From Paracoccus sp. SMMA_5_TC (GTDB lineage Bacteria; Pseudomonadota; Alphaproteobacteria; Rhodobacterales; Rhodobacteraceae): 64,000 nt of DNA. Location of the stretch: the NCBI RefSeq assembly GCF_009696685.2, contig NZ_CP102355.1, positions 2,591,501-2,655,500 of the forward strand, read 5' to 3'. The position numbers and the translations under genes are program-made. Shown piece after piece: positions 56,588-64,000 of the stretch (position 1 is the stretch's first letter; each line of letters starts with the position of its first letter). Below the pieces are notes generated by a model. The model was not told the DNA's origin. It saw only the letters and a program-made list of their open reading frames with translations, and made no database searches.

Positions 56588-58366
56588 TCACAGCGGCCAG
56601 AACAGGGGGATCACCAGACAGGCCACCACGCCGCAGATGATGTCCAACGGCACGCCCACGCGCACAAAGTCGCTGAACTTGTAGCCGCCCGGTCCATAGA
56701 CCATCATGTGGGTCTGATAGCCGATCGGGGTGGCAAAGGCGACCGTGGCCGAAAACATCACCGCCACCACATAGGCCCGCGGATCGTGGCCCAGCGATTT
56801 CGCAAGCGCAATCGCAATCGGGGTCAGCAGCACCGCCACCGCATTGTTCGACAGCAGTTCTGTCATCACCAGCCCCAGGAAATAGACCGCGATCAGCGTC
56901 ATGAAGGGCGACAGATGGCTGAGCCAGGGCGCGATCAGTTCCACGATCAGATCGACGGTGCCGGTGTATTCCAGCGCCTCGCCCACGGCCAGCATGGCAA
57001 AGATCATCGCCAGCAACCGCCCGTCGATGAACGAGAACGCCTCTTCGGCATCGACGCAGCGCGTCAGCAGCACCACGGCCGAGGCGACAAAGGCCAAGGC
57101 CAGGATCGGCGCCACATCCAGCGCCGCCAGCGTGACCACCGACAACAGGCAGATGATGGCGATGGGCGCCTTGGAGCGGCGAAAGGCACGGGCCGAGGGG
57201 CGCGAGACATCGACCAGTTCCATGTCGGCAGCCAGCCGGGCGATATCCTCGGGCGCACCCTCGAGCAGCAGGGTATCGCCCACCTGCACCACCAGATCGT
57301 CAAGCTGCCGGCCGATGTTCTGGCTGCGGCGATGCGCGGCCAGGACATAGACGCCATAGCGCCGGCGCAGCCGCATGTCGCCCAGCCGCCGGCCGATCAG
57401 CCGCGCGCCGGGCGAAATCAGCACCTCGACGGTCTCGGTGGCCACGGAACTCAGCTTGTCCACCATCTGGAAGTTCTTGTTGGCCTGCATTTCCAGCAGA
57501 TCGGCCATGGCAGTGCGCAGCACCACGCGATCGCCCGGTTGCAGAACCGCCTCGGACAGGTTGCGCCGCAACGAAATGTCGCCGCGCAGAACGTCGATGA
57601 CCCGGACCGCCTCACGTTTGAACACGGGCACTTCAAGCACGGATTGACCGACCAGGCTTGAATCCTCGGGGATCGCGACCTCGGTGAAATATTTCATCTC
57701 GCGCCGGTTGCCCAACAGCCCGGCCAGCGAGGTGCGTTCGGGCAGCAGTTTCCAGCCGATTGTGGCGAAATAGGCGATGCCCGCCAGGGTGATGGCAATG
57801 CCGACCGGCGCGATTTCAAAGATGGTAAAGGGGGTCATGCCCTGTTCGCGTGCCACACCATCGACCAGCAGGTTGGTCGAGGTGCCGATCAGCGTCATCA
57901 TGCCGCCCAGCAGGGTGAAATAGCTTAGCGGCATCAGGAACTTGGATGGGGCAACCCCCATGGTCATGGCCAATTGGATGAAGATCGGGATCATCACTGC
58001 CACGACGGGCGTATTGTTCATGATGGCGGACGCCAGGATCACAAAGGCGAACAGACCGCACAAGGTCAGTCGCGGATGGGTGCTGGCCCGCGCGGTGATC
58101 ATCTGCGACATCGCCTCGAGCGCGCCGGTCCGCAGCAAGCCCCCCATGATCAGGAACATGAAGGCGATGGTCCAGGGCGCGGCGTTCGACAGCACAGCCG
58201 CCGCGTCCTTGATCGGCAACAGGCCCAGAAACACCAGTGCGGCGGCAGTGCCAAAGGCGACCACCTCGGGCGGGTGTTTTTCACGGACGAATTCGATGAA
58301 CATGACGGTCACGATGACCAGCATCGCGATCGCGGCATTGGAACCGGTCAGTTCAAGGCCAAGCAT
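56588..58366 (-). CDS. SLC13-family permease with two RCK_C (TrkA-C) domains
   Basis: The 592-residue protein has membrane halves at about residues 1-205 and 400-592 separated by two TrkA-C domains. The SLC13 features NNTPVVAVMIPIFIQLA and GTSTNLLVDGVAREQGM are in the first half, and LLSNNAVAVLLTPIAIALA with GYQTHMMVYGPGGYKFSDF in the second. Such proteins are sodium-coupled anion (sulfate, dicarboxylate or other) transporters; the substrate cannot be read. The TrkA-C domains probably sense a ligand. It is not in an operon. Confidence 0.9.
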   Translation of the reverse strand: MLGLELTGSNAAIAMLVIVTVMFIEFVREKHPPEVVAFGTAAALVFLGLLPIKDAAAVLSNAAPWTIAFMFLIMGGLLRTGALEAMSQMITARASTHPRLTLCGLFAFVILASAIMNNTPVVAVMIPIFIQLAMTMGVAPSKFLMPLSYFTLLGGMMTLIGTSTNLLVDGVAREQGMTPFTIFEIAPVGIAITLAGIAYFATIGWKLLPERTSLAGLLGNRREMKYFTEVAIPEDSSLVGQSVLEVPVFKREAVRVIDVLRGDISLRRNLSEAVLQPGDRVVLRTAMADLLEMQANKNFQMVDKLSSVATETVEVLISPGARLIGRRLGDMRLRRRYGVYVLAAHRRSQNIGRQLDDLVVQVGDTLLLEGAPEDIARLAADMELVDVSRPSARAFRRSKAPIAIICLLSVVTLAALDVAPILALAFVASAVVLLTRCVDAEEAFSFIDGRLLAMIFAMLAVGEALEYTGTVDLIVELIAPWLSHLSPFMTLIAVYFLGLVMTELLSNNAVAVLLTPIAIALAKSLGHDPRAYVVAVMFSATVAFATPIGYQTHMMVYGPGGYKFSDFVRVGVPLDIICGVVACLVIPLFWPL

Positions 58367-58482
58367 AACCTACCCGTTGTGAGGCACCGTAAATCACGGC
58401 TCTTTTGGTCGGCAATAACATCTTTTCTTGCCGCCCTGCAAGAAAAACACATCTGCCCGATCGCCTGCCCCATCGGGTCGGC

Positions 58483-59292
58483 TCAGCCCGTCGGGCTCAG
58501 CCTGCCGCCGCTGCGCACGGCCTGCACCGCAGTCGCCTTGCCGCTGCGGTCGTCGGTGGTGACCAGCACGCCGGCCAGGGTCGCCTCCCCCTCGGCCGGG
58601 GTAAAGCGATCCGAAGTCATGCCGGTCAGAAAGCGGCGCAGCGGCTCGGCCTTGTCCATGCCGATGACGCTGTCATAATCGCCGCACATGCCGGCATCGG
58701 TCTGATAGGCGGTGCCACGGTTCAGGATCATCGTGTCGGCAGTCGGCACATGGGTATGGGTGCCCACCACAAGGCTGGCGCGGCCGTCGCAGAAATGGCC
58801 CATCGCCATCTTCTCGCTGGTGGCCTCGGCGTGGATGTCCACCACCGCAGCCTGCACCAGACCGCCCAGGGGATGGGCCTTCAGCACCTGATCGATGGCG
58901 GAAAACGGATCGTCGAAGGGGCGTTTCATGAACACCTGCCCCAGCACCTGCGCCACCAGCACCTTGCGCCCGCGCGTTGCCTCGAACACGCGCGCGCCGC
59001 GGCCGGGGGCGGCCCTGGAATAATTCAGCGGCCGCAGGATGCGCGATTCGGTCTCGATAAAGGACAGCATCTCCTTCTGGTCGAAGGCGTGATCGCCCAA
59101 GGTGATGCAATCGGCCCCCGCCTGCAGCAGCAACCGCGCATGGGCCGCCGTCAGCCCCATGCCGCCGCTGGCATTTTCGCCATTCACCACGGTGAAATCC
59201 ACGCCAAGCCGCTGTTTCAGCGGCTCGAGCCCCTCGGAAACGGCGCGGCGACCCGCGCGTCCCATCACATCGCCTAGATACAGGATTCGCAT
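58483..59292 (-). CDS. YmdB-family metallophosphoesterase
   Basis: The 269-residue protein begins MRILYLGDVMGRAGRRAV and continues VNGENASGGMGLT, ITLGDHAFDQKEMLSFI and VVGTHTHVPTADTMILNRGT, the TIGR00282 metallophosphoesterase pattern. Two-metal ligands (Asp, Glu, Asn, His) are all present. The B. subtilis relative hydrolyses cyclic nucleotides and affects biofilms; the role here is unknown. It is 51 bases upstream of nothing else on its strand except ubiB beyond it, and has its own ATG start at 59292. Confidence 0.9.
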   Translation of the reverse strand: MRILYLGDVMGRAGRRAVSEGLEPLKQRLGVDFTVVNGENASGGMGLTAAHARLLLQAGADCITLGDHAFDQKEMLSFIETESRILRPLNYSRAAPGRGARVFEATRGRKVLVAQVLGQVFMKRPFDDPFSAIDQVLKAHPLGGLVQAAVVDIHAEATSEKMAMGHFCDGRASLVVGTHTHVPTADTMILNRGTAYQTDAGMCGDYDSVIGMDKAEPLRRFLTGMTSDRFTPAEGEATLAGVLVTTDDRSGKATAVQAVRSGGRLSPTG

Positions 59293-59343
59293 GGGCCAGC
59301 GTTAGGCCAAAGCCGGGGCCGGCTCAAGCCCCGGCACAGGAGC

Positions 59344-60879
59344 CTAGCCCAACCAGGCGCCCAGCGCGACGGCAATCAGGGCCAGCGCCGCCCCCGACAA
59401 CATGGGCGCAAGCCAAGGCTGGCGCGGCGGCTGTGCCGGCGGAGCAGATTTTTCGCGCAGCACCTGCGGCAGTCGCTGTTCCAGGAATTCCGGCAGCAGC
59501 GGGGCAAAGCGCGCCAGCACCTGCGCCGAACGCGCCAGATCGCGGGCGGCGGCGCGCGGACCCAGATTGTCGCGGATATAGCTTTCGACGACCGGCCGCG
59601 CCACCTGCCACATGTTGATCTGCGGATCCAGCGATCGGGCGACGCCCTCGACCACGACCATGGTGCGCTGCAACAGGATCAGCTCGGTCCGGGTGGCCAT
59701 GCCGAAACGTTCGGTCACCTCGAACAGATAGGCCAGCAGGTTCGCCATGGAAATCTGGCTGGCATCGGCGCCAAAGATCGGCTCGCCCACGGCGCGCAGG
59801 GCGCGAGAAAATTCCTTGATGTCGCGGTCGCCCGGCACATAGCCCGCCTCGAAATGCACGCGCGCGACGCGGTCGTAATCGCGGCGGATGAATCCCATCA
59901 GGATTTCGGCATAGACGCGGCGCGTGTATTCGTCGATTTCGCCCATGATGCCGAAATCGTAGATGATGATGTCGCCATCGGGTGCGACCTTCAGGTTGCC
60001 CTGATGCATGTCGGCGTGGAAGTAACCATCCCGCAGCGCATGGCGCAGGAACATCTGCAATACGCGTGCGGCCAGTTCGGGCAGATCGTGGCCGGCAGCG
60101 CGCAATGCGGCGACATCGCCCATGGGCAAGCCTTCGGCCCAATCCGTGGTAAGCACCCGCCGCGCGCTGAGATGCCAATGCGGCCGCGGCACCTTCATGC
60201 CGGTGTCAGCGGCAGTATTCTCGGCGAATTCCGAGGCCGAGGCCGCCTCGAGCCGCAGGTCCAGCTCTCCCATGACCACCGATTCGAAATGGGCAACCAC
60301 ATCGCGCGGCCGCAAGCGGCGCGTGGCGGGCGACAGGCGTTCGATCATGCCTGCGGCAAAATGAAAGGCATCGATGTCGCGGCGAAAGGCGGCCTCGATC
60401 CCTGGGCGCAGCACCTTGACCGCCACCTCGCGCCCGTTGTCGGCCCGGCGCGCCCGATGAACCTGCGCGATCGAAGCGGCCGCCACCGGCTCGGACAGGG
60501 TACTGAAGAGGTCATGCGCGGGACGCCCCAGTTCGGCCTGGATCGTCTGCAATGCCTGCGCCTGGTCAAAGGGCGGCAGCCGGTCCTGGAGCATCGTCAG
60601 CTGATCGGCCAGTTCCACCCCGACCACATCGGGCCGCGTCGACAGGATCTGCCCGAACTTGATATAGGCCGGCCCCAGCGCGGTGATGGCGCGGGTCACC
60701 GGCGGCAAGGCGGGATCGCCGCGATAGCCCAGCCAGGCAAAGGGCCAGCCCAGCACCCGCGCCGCCAGACGCACCCGCGCCGGCGCATTGACCGCATCCA
60801 GCGCCGCGCGCATGGCGCCGGTGCGCTCGAAGGTCGCGCCAGTGCGGATCAGGCGCCAGACATTATGGGGGCCACGCAT
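59344..60879 (-). CDS. ubiB: Ubiquinone biosynthesis kinase-like protein UbiB
   Basis: UbiB is an atypical kinase/ATPase of the ABC1/ADCK family needed for ubiquinone synthesis. The 511-residue protein shows the family KxGQ motif in ALGPAYIKFGQILSTRPDV, the Ala-rich loop VAAASIAQVHRARR in place of a Gly loop, the catalytic lysine in VAVKVLRPGI, and YFHADMHQGNLKV and IIYDFGIMGEI. One or two C-terminal membrane helices (LSGAALALIAVALGAWL) anchor it. It follows ubiE with no spacer. Confidence 0.95.
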   Translation of the reverse strand: MRGPHNVWRLIRTGATFERTGAMRAALDAVNAPARVRLAARVLGWPFAWLGYRGDPALPPVTRAITALGPAYIKFGQILSTRPDVVGVELADQLTMLQDRLPPFDQAQALQTIQAELGRPAHDLFSTLSEPVAAASIAQVHRARRADNGREVAVKVLRPGIEAAFRRDIDAFHFAAGMIERLSPATRRLRPRDVVAHFESVVMGELDLRLEAASASEFAENTAADTGMKVPRPHWHLSARRVLTTDWAEGLPMGDVAALRAAGHDLPELAARVLQMFLRHALRDGYFHADMHQGNLKVAPDGDIIIYDFGIMGEIDEYTRRVYAEILMGFIRRDYDRVARVHFEAGYVPGDRDIKEFSRALRAVGEPIFGADASQISMANLLAYLFEVTERFGMATRTELILLQRTMVVVEGVARSLDPQINMWQVARPVVESYIRDNLGPRAAARDLARSAQVLARFAPLLPEFLEQRLPQVLREKSAPPAQPPRQPWLAPMLSGAALALIAVALGAWLG

Positions 60880-61632
60880 CTAGAGCTTCCACCCCGAATG
60901 CAGCGCGGCAATGCCCATCGACAGGTTGCGCCACTGCACCCGACCAAAGCCCGCATCGCGGATCATCTGCGCGAAGCGGTCCTGATCGGGAAACCTGCGG
61001 ATCGATTCCACCAGATACTGATAGCTGTCGCGGTCATTGGCGACCACCTGGCCCATGGCCGGGATCACGTTGAAGCTGTAGCGGTCGTAAAGCCATTGCA
61101 GCATCGGCACCGGGATCTGGCTGAACTCCAGCACCATCAGCCGCCCGCCCGGGCGCAGGACGCGGCGCGCCTCGGCCAGGGCATCGGGGATGCGGGTGAC
61201 GTTACGGATGCCGAAGCTGATCGTGTAGCGGTCAAAGCTTTCATCGGCGAAGGGCAGCTGCATCGCGTCGCCGGTCACCCAGCGCAACCGGTCGGCCAGT
61301 GCGCTGGCCTGAGCGCGCTTGCGCCCCTCGACCAGCATGGATTCGGTCATGTCGCAGACGGTGACGGAGGCGCCGGGCGCGCGCTGCAAGAAGCGAAAGG
61401 CGATGTCGCCGGTGCCGCCGGCTACGTCCAGCAGTTGCTGGCCATCCCGCGGCGCCAGCCAGTCCATCATCGCGGTTTTCCAGACGCGGTGAATGCCCAC
61501 GCTCATCAGGTCGTTCATCACGTCATAGCGCGATGCCACGCGCGAAAACACGCCATGCACCAGCCCGGCCTTGTCCTGTTCGGCCACGGTGCGAAAGCCG
61601 AAATGGGTCTGTCTGCCGGAATCTTCGCTCAT
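60880..61632 (-). CDS. ubiE: Ubiquinone/menaquinone methyltransferase UbiE
   Basis: UbiE C-methylates the quinone ring using S-adenosylmethionine. The 250-residue protein has [19 protein letters not shown], motif [36 protein letters not shown] and [20 protein letters not shown], the full UbiE pattern. The ATG at 61632 gives the family start. The stop codon is next to the ubiB ATG, so the pair is an operon, divergent from mutM. Confidence 0.96.
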   Translation of the reverse strand: MSEDSGRQTHFGFRTVAEQDKAGLVHGVFSRVASRYDVMNDLMSVGIHRVWKTAMMDWLAPRDGQQLLDVAGGTGDIAFRFLQRAPGASVTVCDMTESMLVEGRKRAQASALADRLRWVTGDAMQLPFADESFDRYTISFGIRNVTRIPDALAEARRVLRPGGRLMVLEFSQIPVPMLQWLYDRYSFNVIPAMGQVVANDRDSYQYLVESIRRFPDQDRFAQMIRDAGFGRVQWRNLSMGIAALHSGWKL

Positions 61633-61729
61633 CTCGCTTGTCCATCCGTGATTTCGCGCCCAGATAGACCGGATGCGCGGCGCATGCCAGCCAGGGGCGC
61701 GGGCGCACCATGCGACGAATGGAAGCAAA

Positions 61730-62575
61730 ATGCCAGAACTGCCAGAGGTCGAGACCGTCCGCCGTGGACTGGAACCGCATCTGAACGGCCGCGTCATCAC
61801 CCGGGCCGAGGTGCGCCGCCCCGACCTGCGCTGGCCGCTGCCGCCCGATCTGGTGCAAGTGCTGACCGGCGCGCAGGTGACCGGCTTGCGGCGACGGTCG
61901 AAATACATCCTCATCGATCTGCATGATCGCGGCGCGGTCCTGCTGCATCTGGGCATGTCGGGGAGGATGCTGATCCAGGGCCAGGCGCCGGGCGAATTTC
62001 ACCGCGACCCGGCGATTCTGCCACGCCACGATCATGTGGTGCTGTGGACCGATGCCGGCACCAGCATCACCTTCAATGACGCGCGGCGCTTCGGCATGGT
62101 GGATCTGCTGCCACCCGACAGCGATCATCGGCTGCTGGCACATCTGGGGCCCGAGCCGCTGTCCGATGACTTCACCCCCGCGCGGCTGGCCGTTGCCCTG
62201 TCGGGACGCCGCAGCCCGATCAAGGCAGCCCTGCTGGATCAGCGAATCGTTGCCGGCCTGGGGAACATCTATGTATCCGAAGCGCTGTTTCGTGCCGGCA
62301 TCGATCCCCGCCGTCCGGCAGGGCAGATCGACGCGGCACATCTGCGAAACCTTGTCGATCAGATCCGCGCCGTCCTCACCGAGGCGATCGCGTCCGGCGG
62401 CTCATCCCTGCGCGATCATCGCCAGGCCAATGGCGAACTGGGCTATTTCCAGCATGCGTTCCGCGTCTATGACCGCGAAGGCAGCCCCTGCCCAACCCCG
62501 GGCTGCGCAGGCACGATCCAGCGCATCGTGCAATCGGGTCGTTCCAGCTATTTCTGTCCGCACTGCCAGCACTAG
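61730..62575 (+). CDS. mutM: Formamidopyrimidine-DNA glycosylase
   Basis: MutM removes 8-oxoguanine and formamidopyrimidines from DNA. The 281-residue protein retains the catalytic Pro1-Glu2 ([16 protein letters not shown]), the lysine in [15 protein letters not shown], the helix-two-turn-helix ([16 protein letters not shown]) and the C-terminal zinc finger with CPTPGCAG and CPHCQ. The ATG at 61730 is fixed by the need for Pro at position 2 and follows GGAAG. Confidence 0.97.
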   Translation: MPELPEVETVRRGLEPHLNGRVITRAEVRRPDLRWPLPPDLVQVLTGAQVTGLRRRSKYILIDLHDRGAVLLHLGMSGRMLIQGQAPGEFHRDPAILPRHDHVVLWTDAGTSITFNDARRFGMVDLLPPDSDHRLLAHLGPEPLSDDFTPARLAVALSGRRSPIKAALLDQRIVAGLGNIYVSEALFRAGIDPRRPAGQIDAAHLRNLVDQIRAVLTEAIASGGSSLRDHRQANGELGYFQHAFRVYDREGSPCPTPGCAGTIQRIVQSGRSSYFCPHCQH

Positions 62576-62662
62576 CGGGCGACGGCGCATGCTGATGCTG
62601 GCATTGGCCTCGCGCTTTTGTTACGAGTCGCGGTCAGCTAGTTTTGCGAAAGGCAAGGTCCG

Positions 62663-63439
62663 ATGGCTTACCAGACCCTTACTGTCGAGATCGACGACTA
62701 TGTAGCCCTGATCCGGTTGAACCGGCCCGAGGCGCTGAACGCGCTGAACTCGCAGCTGTTGCGGGAACTGGGCGATGCGCTGGCCGATGCCGACCGCAAC
62801 GAAAAGGTGCGCTGCGTGGTCCTGACCGGCAGCGAGAAAGCCTTTGCTGCCGGTGCCGACATCAAGGAAATGGCCAGCAAGACCTTTGTCGATGTCTATA
62901 ACGACAACCTGTTCGGCGAGGAAATCACCCGCATCACCTCGACCCGCAAGCCGATCATCGCCGCGGTCTCGGGCTATGCACTGGGCGGGGGATGCGAACT
63001 GGCCATGGCCTGCGATTTCATCATTTGCGCCGACAATGCCAAGTTCGGCCAGCCTGAAATCAACCTTGGCGTCATCGCCGGCATCGGCGGCACCCAGCGC
63101 CTGACCCGTTTCGTCGGAAAGTCCAAGTCCATGGACATGCACCTGACCGGGCGTTTCATGGACGCCACCGAGGCCGAGCGCTCGGGCCTGGTCAGCCGCG
63201 TGGTGCCTGCCGCCAAGCTGATTCCCGAGGCCATGTCGATCGCCAGGAAAATCGCCGAAAAATCCCAGATCGCCGTCATTGCCGCGAAAGAGGCCGTCAA
63301 CCGCGCCTATGAAACCACACTTTCGGAAGGCATCCTGTTCGAGCGCCGCAGCTTTCACGCCCTGTTCGGCACCGAGGACCAGAAGGAAGGCATGGCCGCG
63401 TTTCTCGAAAAACGCGAGCCGCAGTTCCGCGACCGCTGA
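62663..63439 (+). CDS. Enoyl-CoA hydratase
   Basis: The 258-residue crotonase family protein has [16 protein letters not shown] and the oxyanion hole and catalytic glutamates in [17 protein letters not shown] (Glu about 115) and [19 protein letters not shown] (Glu about 135). It hydrates 2-enoyl-CoA in beta-oxidation. Like other short-chain hydratases it could accept methacrylyl-CoA, the hydratase step missing from the valine operon at 25.7-30.4 kb; this is only an idea. GAAAGGCAAGG precedes the ATG. The gene stands in its usual Rhodobacterales place between mutM and rpsT. Confidence 0.94.
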   Translation: MAYQTLTVEIDDYVALIRLNRPEALNALNSQLLRELGDALADADRNEKVRCVVLTGSEKAFAAGADIKEMASKTFVDVYNDNLFGEEITRITSTRKPIIAAVSGYALGGGCELAMACDFIICADNAKFGQPEINLGVIAGIGGTQRLTRFVGKSKSMDMHLTGRFMDATEAERSGLVSRVVPAAKLIPEAMSIARKIAEKSQIAVIAAKEAVNRAYETTLSEGILFERRSFHALFGTEDQKEGMAAFLEKREPQFRDR

Positions 63440-63440
63440 T

Positions 63441-63470
63441 TTGACTTGGCTTTCGGTCCGGCCCGCGTTA
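63441..63470 (+). promoter_or_regulatory. Possible promoter of rpsT
   Basis: TTGACT (63441-63446) is a good -35 box directly after the hydratase stop. The -10 is less clear: GCGTTA (63465-63470) at an 18-base spacing, or TTATAG three bases further. About 115 bases of leader would follow. Confidence 0.4.
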
Positions 63471-63583
63471 TAGGGCCGGCCAGACATGCGCGTGGGCCCG
63501 CTTAAGGCAAGAATCATTCCCGTCCTCTGGACGGGGCCGTGGGGCTTTTGCGCAATCGGATTTTCGAGGAAGAGAAAGAACCC

Positions 63584-63853
63584 ATGGCCAATACGCCCCA
63601 GTCCAAGAAACGCGCCCGCCAGATCGAACGTGTCACTGCCGTGAACAAGGCGCGTCGTTCGCGCATCCGCACCTTCCTGCGCAAGGTCGAAGAAGCAATC
63701 GCCAGCGGCAACGCCGAGGCGGCGCGCGAAGCCCTGCGCAACGCTCAGCCCGAACTGATGCGCGGCGTGACCAAGGGTGTCGTCCACAAGAACACCGCCG
63801 CCCGCAAGATGTCGCGCCTGTCGGCCCGCGTGAAGGCGCTGGCCAACGCCTGA
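63584..63853 (+). CDS. rpsT: 30S ribosomal protein S20
   Basis: The 89-residue basic protein begins [17 protein letters not shown] and contains [15 protein letters not shown] and [19 protein letters not shown], typical of S20, which binds 16S rRNA early in 30S assembly. GAGGAAGAGAAAGAA precedes the ATG at 63584; the frame is open 15 codons upstream. In this order dnaA normally follows, which would put the origin just beyond the window. Confidence 0.97.
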   Translation: MANTPQSKKRARQIERVTAVNKARRSRIRTFLRKVEEAIASGNAEAAREALRNAQPELMRGVTKGVVHKNTAARKMSRLSARVKALANA

Positions 63854-63892
63854 CAGGCTGCGGCTTTTACGCAACTATCGGTGGAATTATAT

Positions 63893-63922
63893 GGGGGCGC
63901 GCCCTGTCCGGGCGCGCCCCAT
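63893..63922 (+). terminator. Terminator of rpsT
   Basis: GGGGGCGCGCGCCC and GGGCGCGCCCC around TGTCC form a very stable GC stem (with a two-base bulge), then ATGCTTTTGTTT. It is 40 bases past the rpsT stop. The last 78 bases of the window show no gene and probably belong to the dnaA leader. Confidence 0.75.
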
Positions 63923-64000
63923 GCTTTTGTTTACGCAACGTCAATCATTGTTTTTCAGTGACTTGGCAGATGTCGGCAAAATGTCACGCAAGATCGGGAT

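Overview
The window is 64 kb of GC-rich chromosome from an alphaproteobacterium of the Rhodobacterales, most likely Paracoccus or a close relative. The evidence is direct: a permuted two-piece tmRNA whose tag reads ANDNRAPVALAA; a ChpT-type phosphotransferase; the order recN-bamD-lpxC-ftsZ-ftsA-ftsQ-ddl-murB-DUF2484-murC-murG-ftsW; the order ubiB/ubiE, mutM, enoyl-CoA hydratase, rpsT that normally leads to dnaA; and ornithine-lipid genes olsB-olsA. Nearly all of it is housekeeping DNA with tightly packed genes and many 4-base ATGA start/stop overlaps. No phage, insertion sequence, transposase, CRISPR array or toxin-antitoxin module was seen. No stretch above 300 bases lacks a gene, apart from the one holding the tmRNA.

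Layout. 0-6 kb: the end of a DUF4130 DNA-repair-type protein, a Sco1-type copper chaperone, a MOSC protein, pyridoxal kinase, the Tex RNA-binding protein and an unknown protein. 6-10 kb: glnB-glnA nitrogen control, divergent from the NAD(P)HX repair enzyme nnrDE; then tRNA-Leu(UAG). 10-18 kb: purB, a solitary FliG-like gene, a 47-residue membrane protein, gap, pyrC-pyrE, and dnaB with DnaA boxes upstream. 18-25 kb: a Bcr/CflA drug exporter, a ScfR/PccR-type short-chain acyl regulator with a pair of TTTGCAAA boxes, an M23 peptidase overlapping a bactofilin, a DUF2189 protein, coaD and a CBS protein. 25-30.4 kb: a LysR regulator divergent from a four-gene valine/isobutyrate catabolic operon (mmsA, acyl-CoA dehydrogenase, 3-hydroxyisobutyryl-CoA hydrolase, mmsB), followed by an 18-bp tandem repeat.

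30.8-44.9 kb is a long leftward cell division and envelope block from ftsW to recN; murE, murF, mraY and murD are not next to it. 45-51 kb: terC; a conserved P-loop ATPase with metA (whose specificity residue suggests acetyl rather than succinyl transfer); ppk2; a TPM-domain protein; and a lone polyamine-type binding protein. 51.3-51.7 kb: ssrA. 51.7-58.4 kb: proA, an alpha/beta hydrolase, chpT, a DUF3553 protein, olsB-olsA and an SLC13 transporter. 58.4-64 kb: a YmdB-type phosphodiesterase, ubiE-ubiB (ubiquinone), mutM, an enoyl-CoA hydratase and rpsT, close to where dnaA/oriC is expected.

I did not find a clear new multi-gene system. The best leads are small: a FliG-like gene away from flagellar genes whose ribosome binding site sits in an 11-bp hairpin; an in-frame palindromic insertion in the MOSC gene; the paired TTTGCAAA operators and a related palindrome at mmsA; a perfect hairpin between ftsA and ftsZ; and several conserved but unexplained small proteins.
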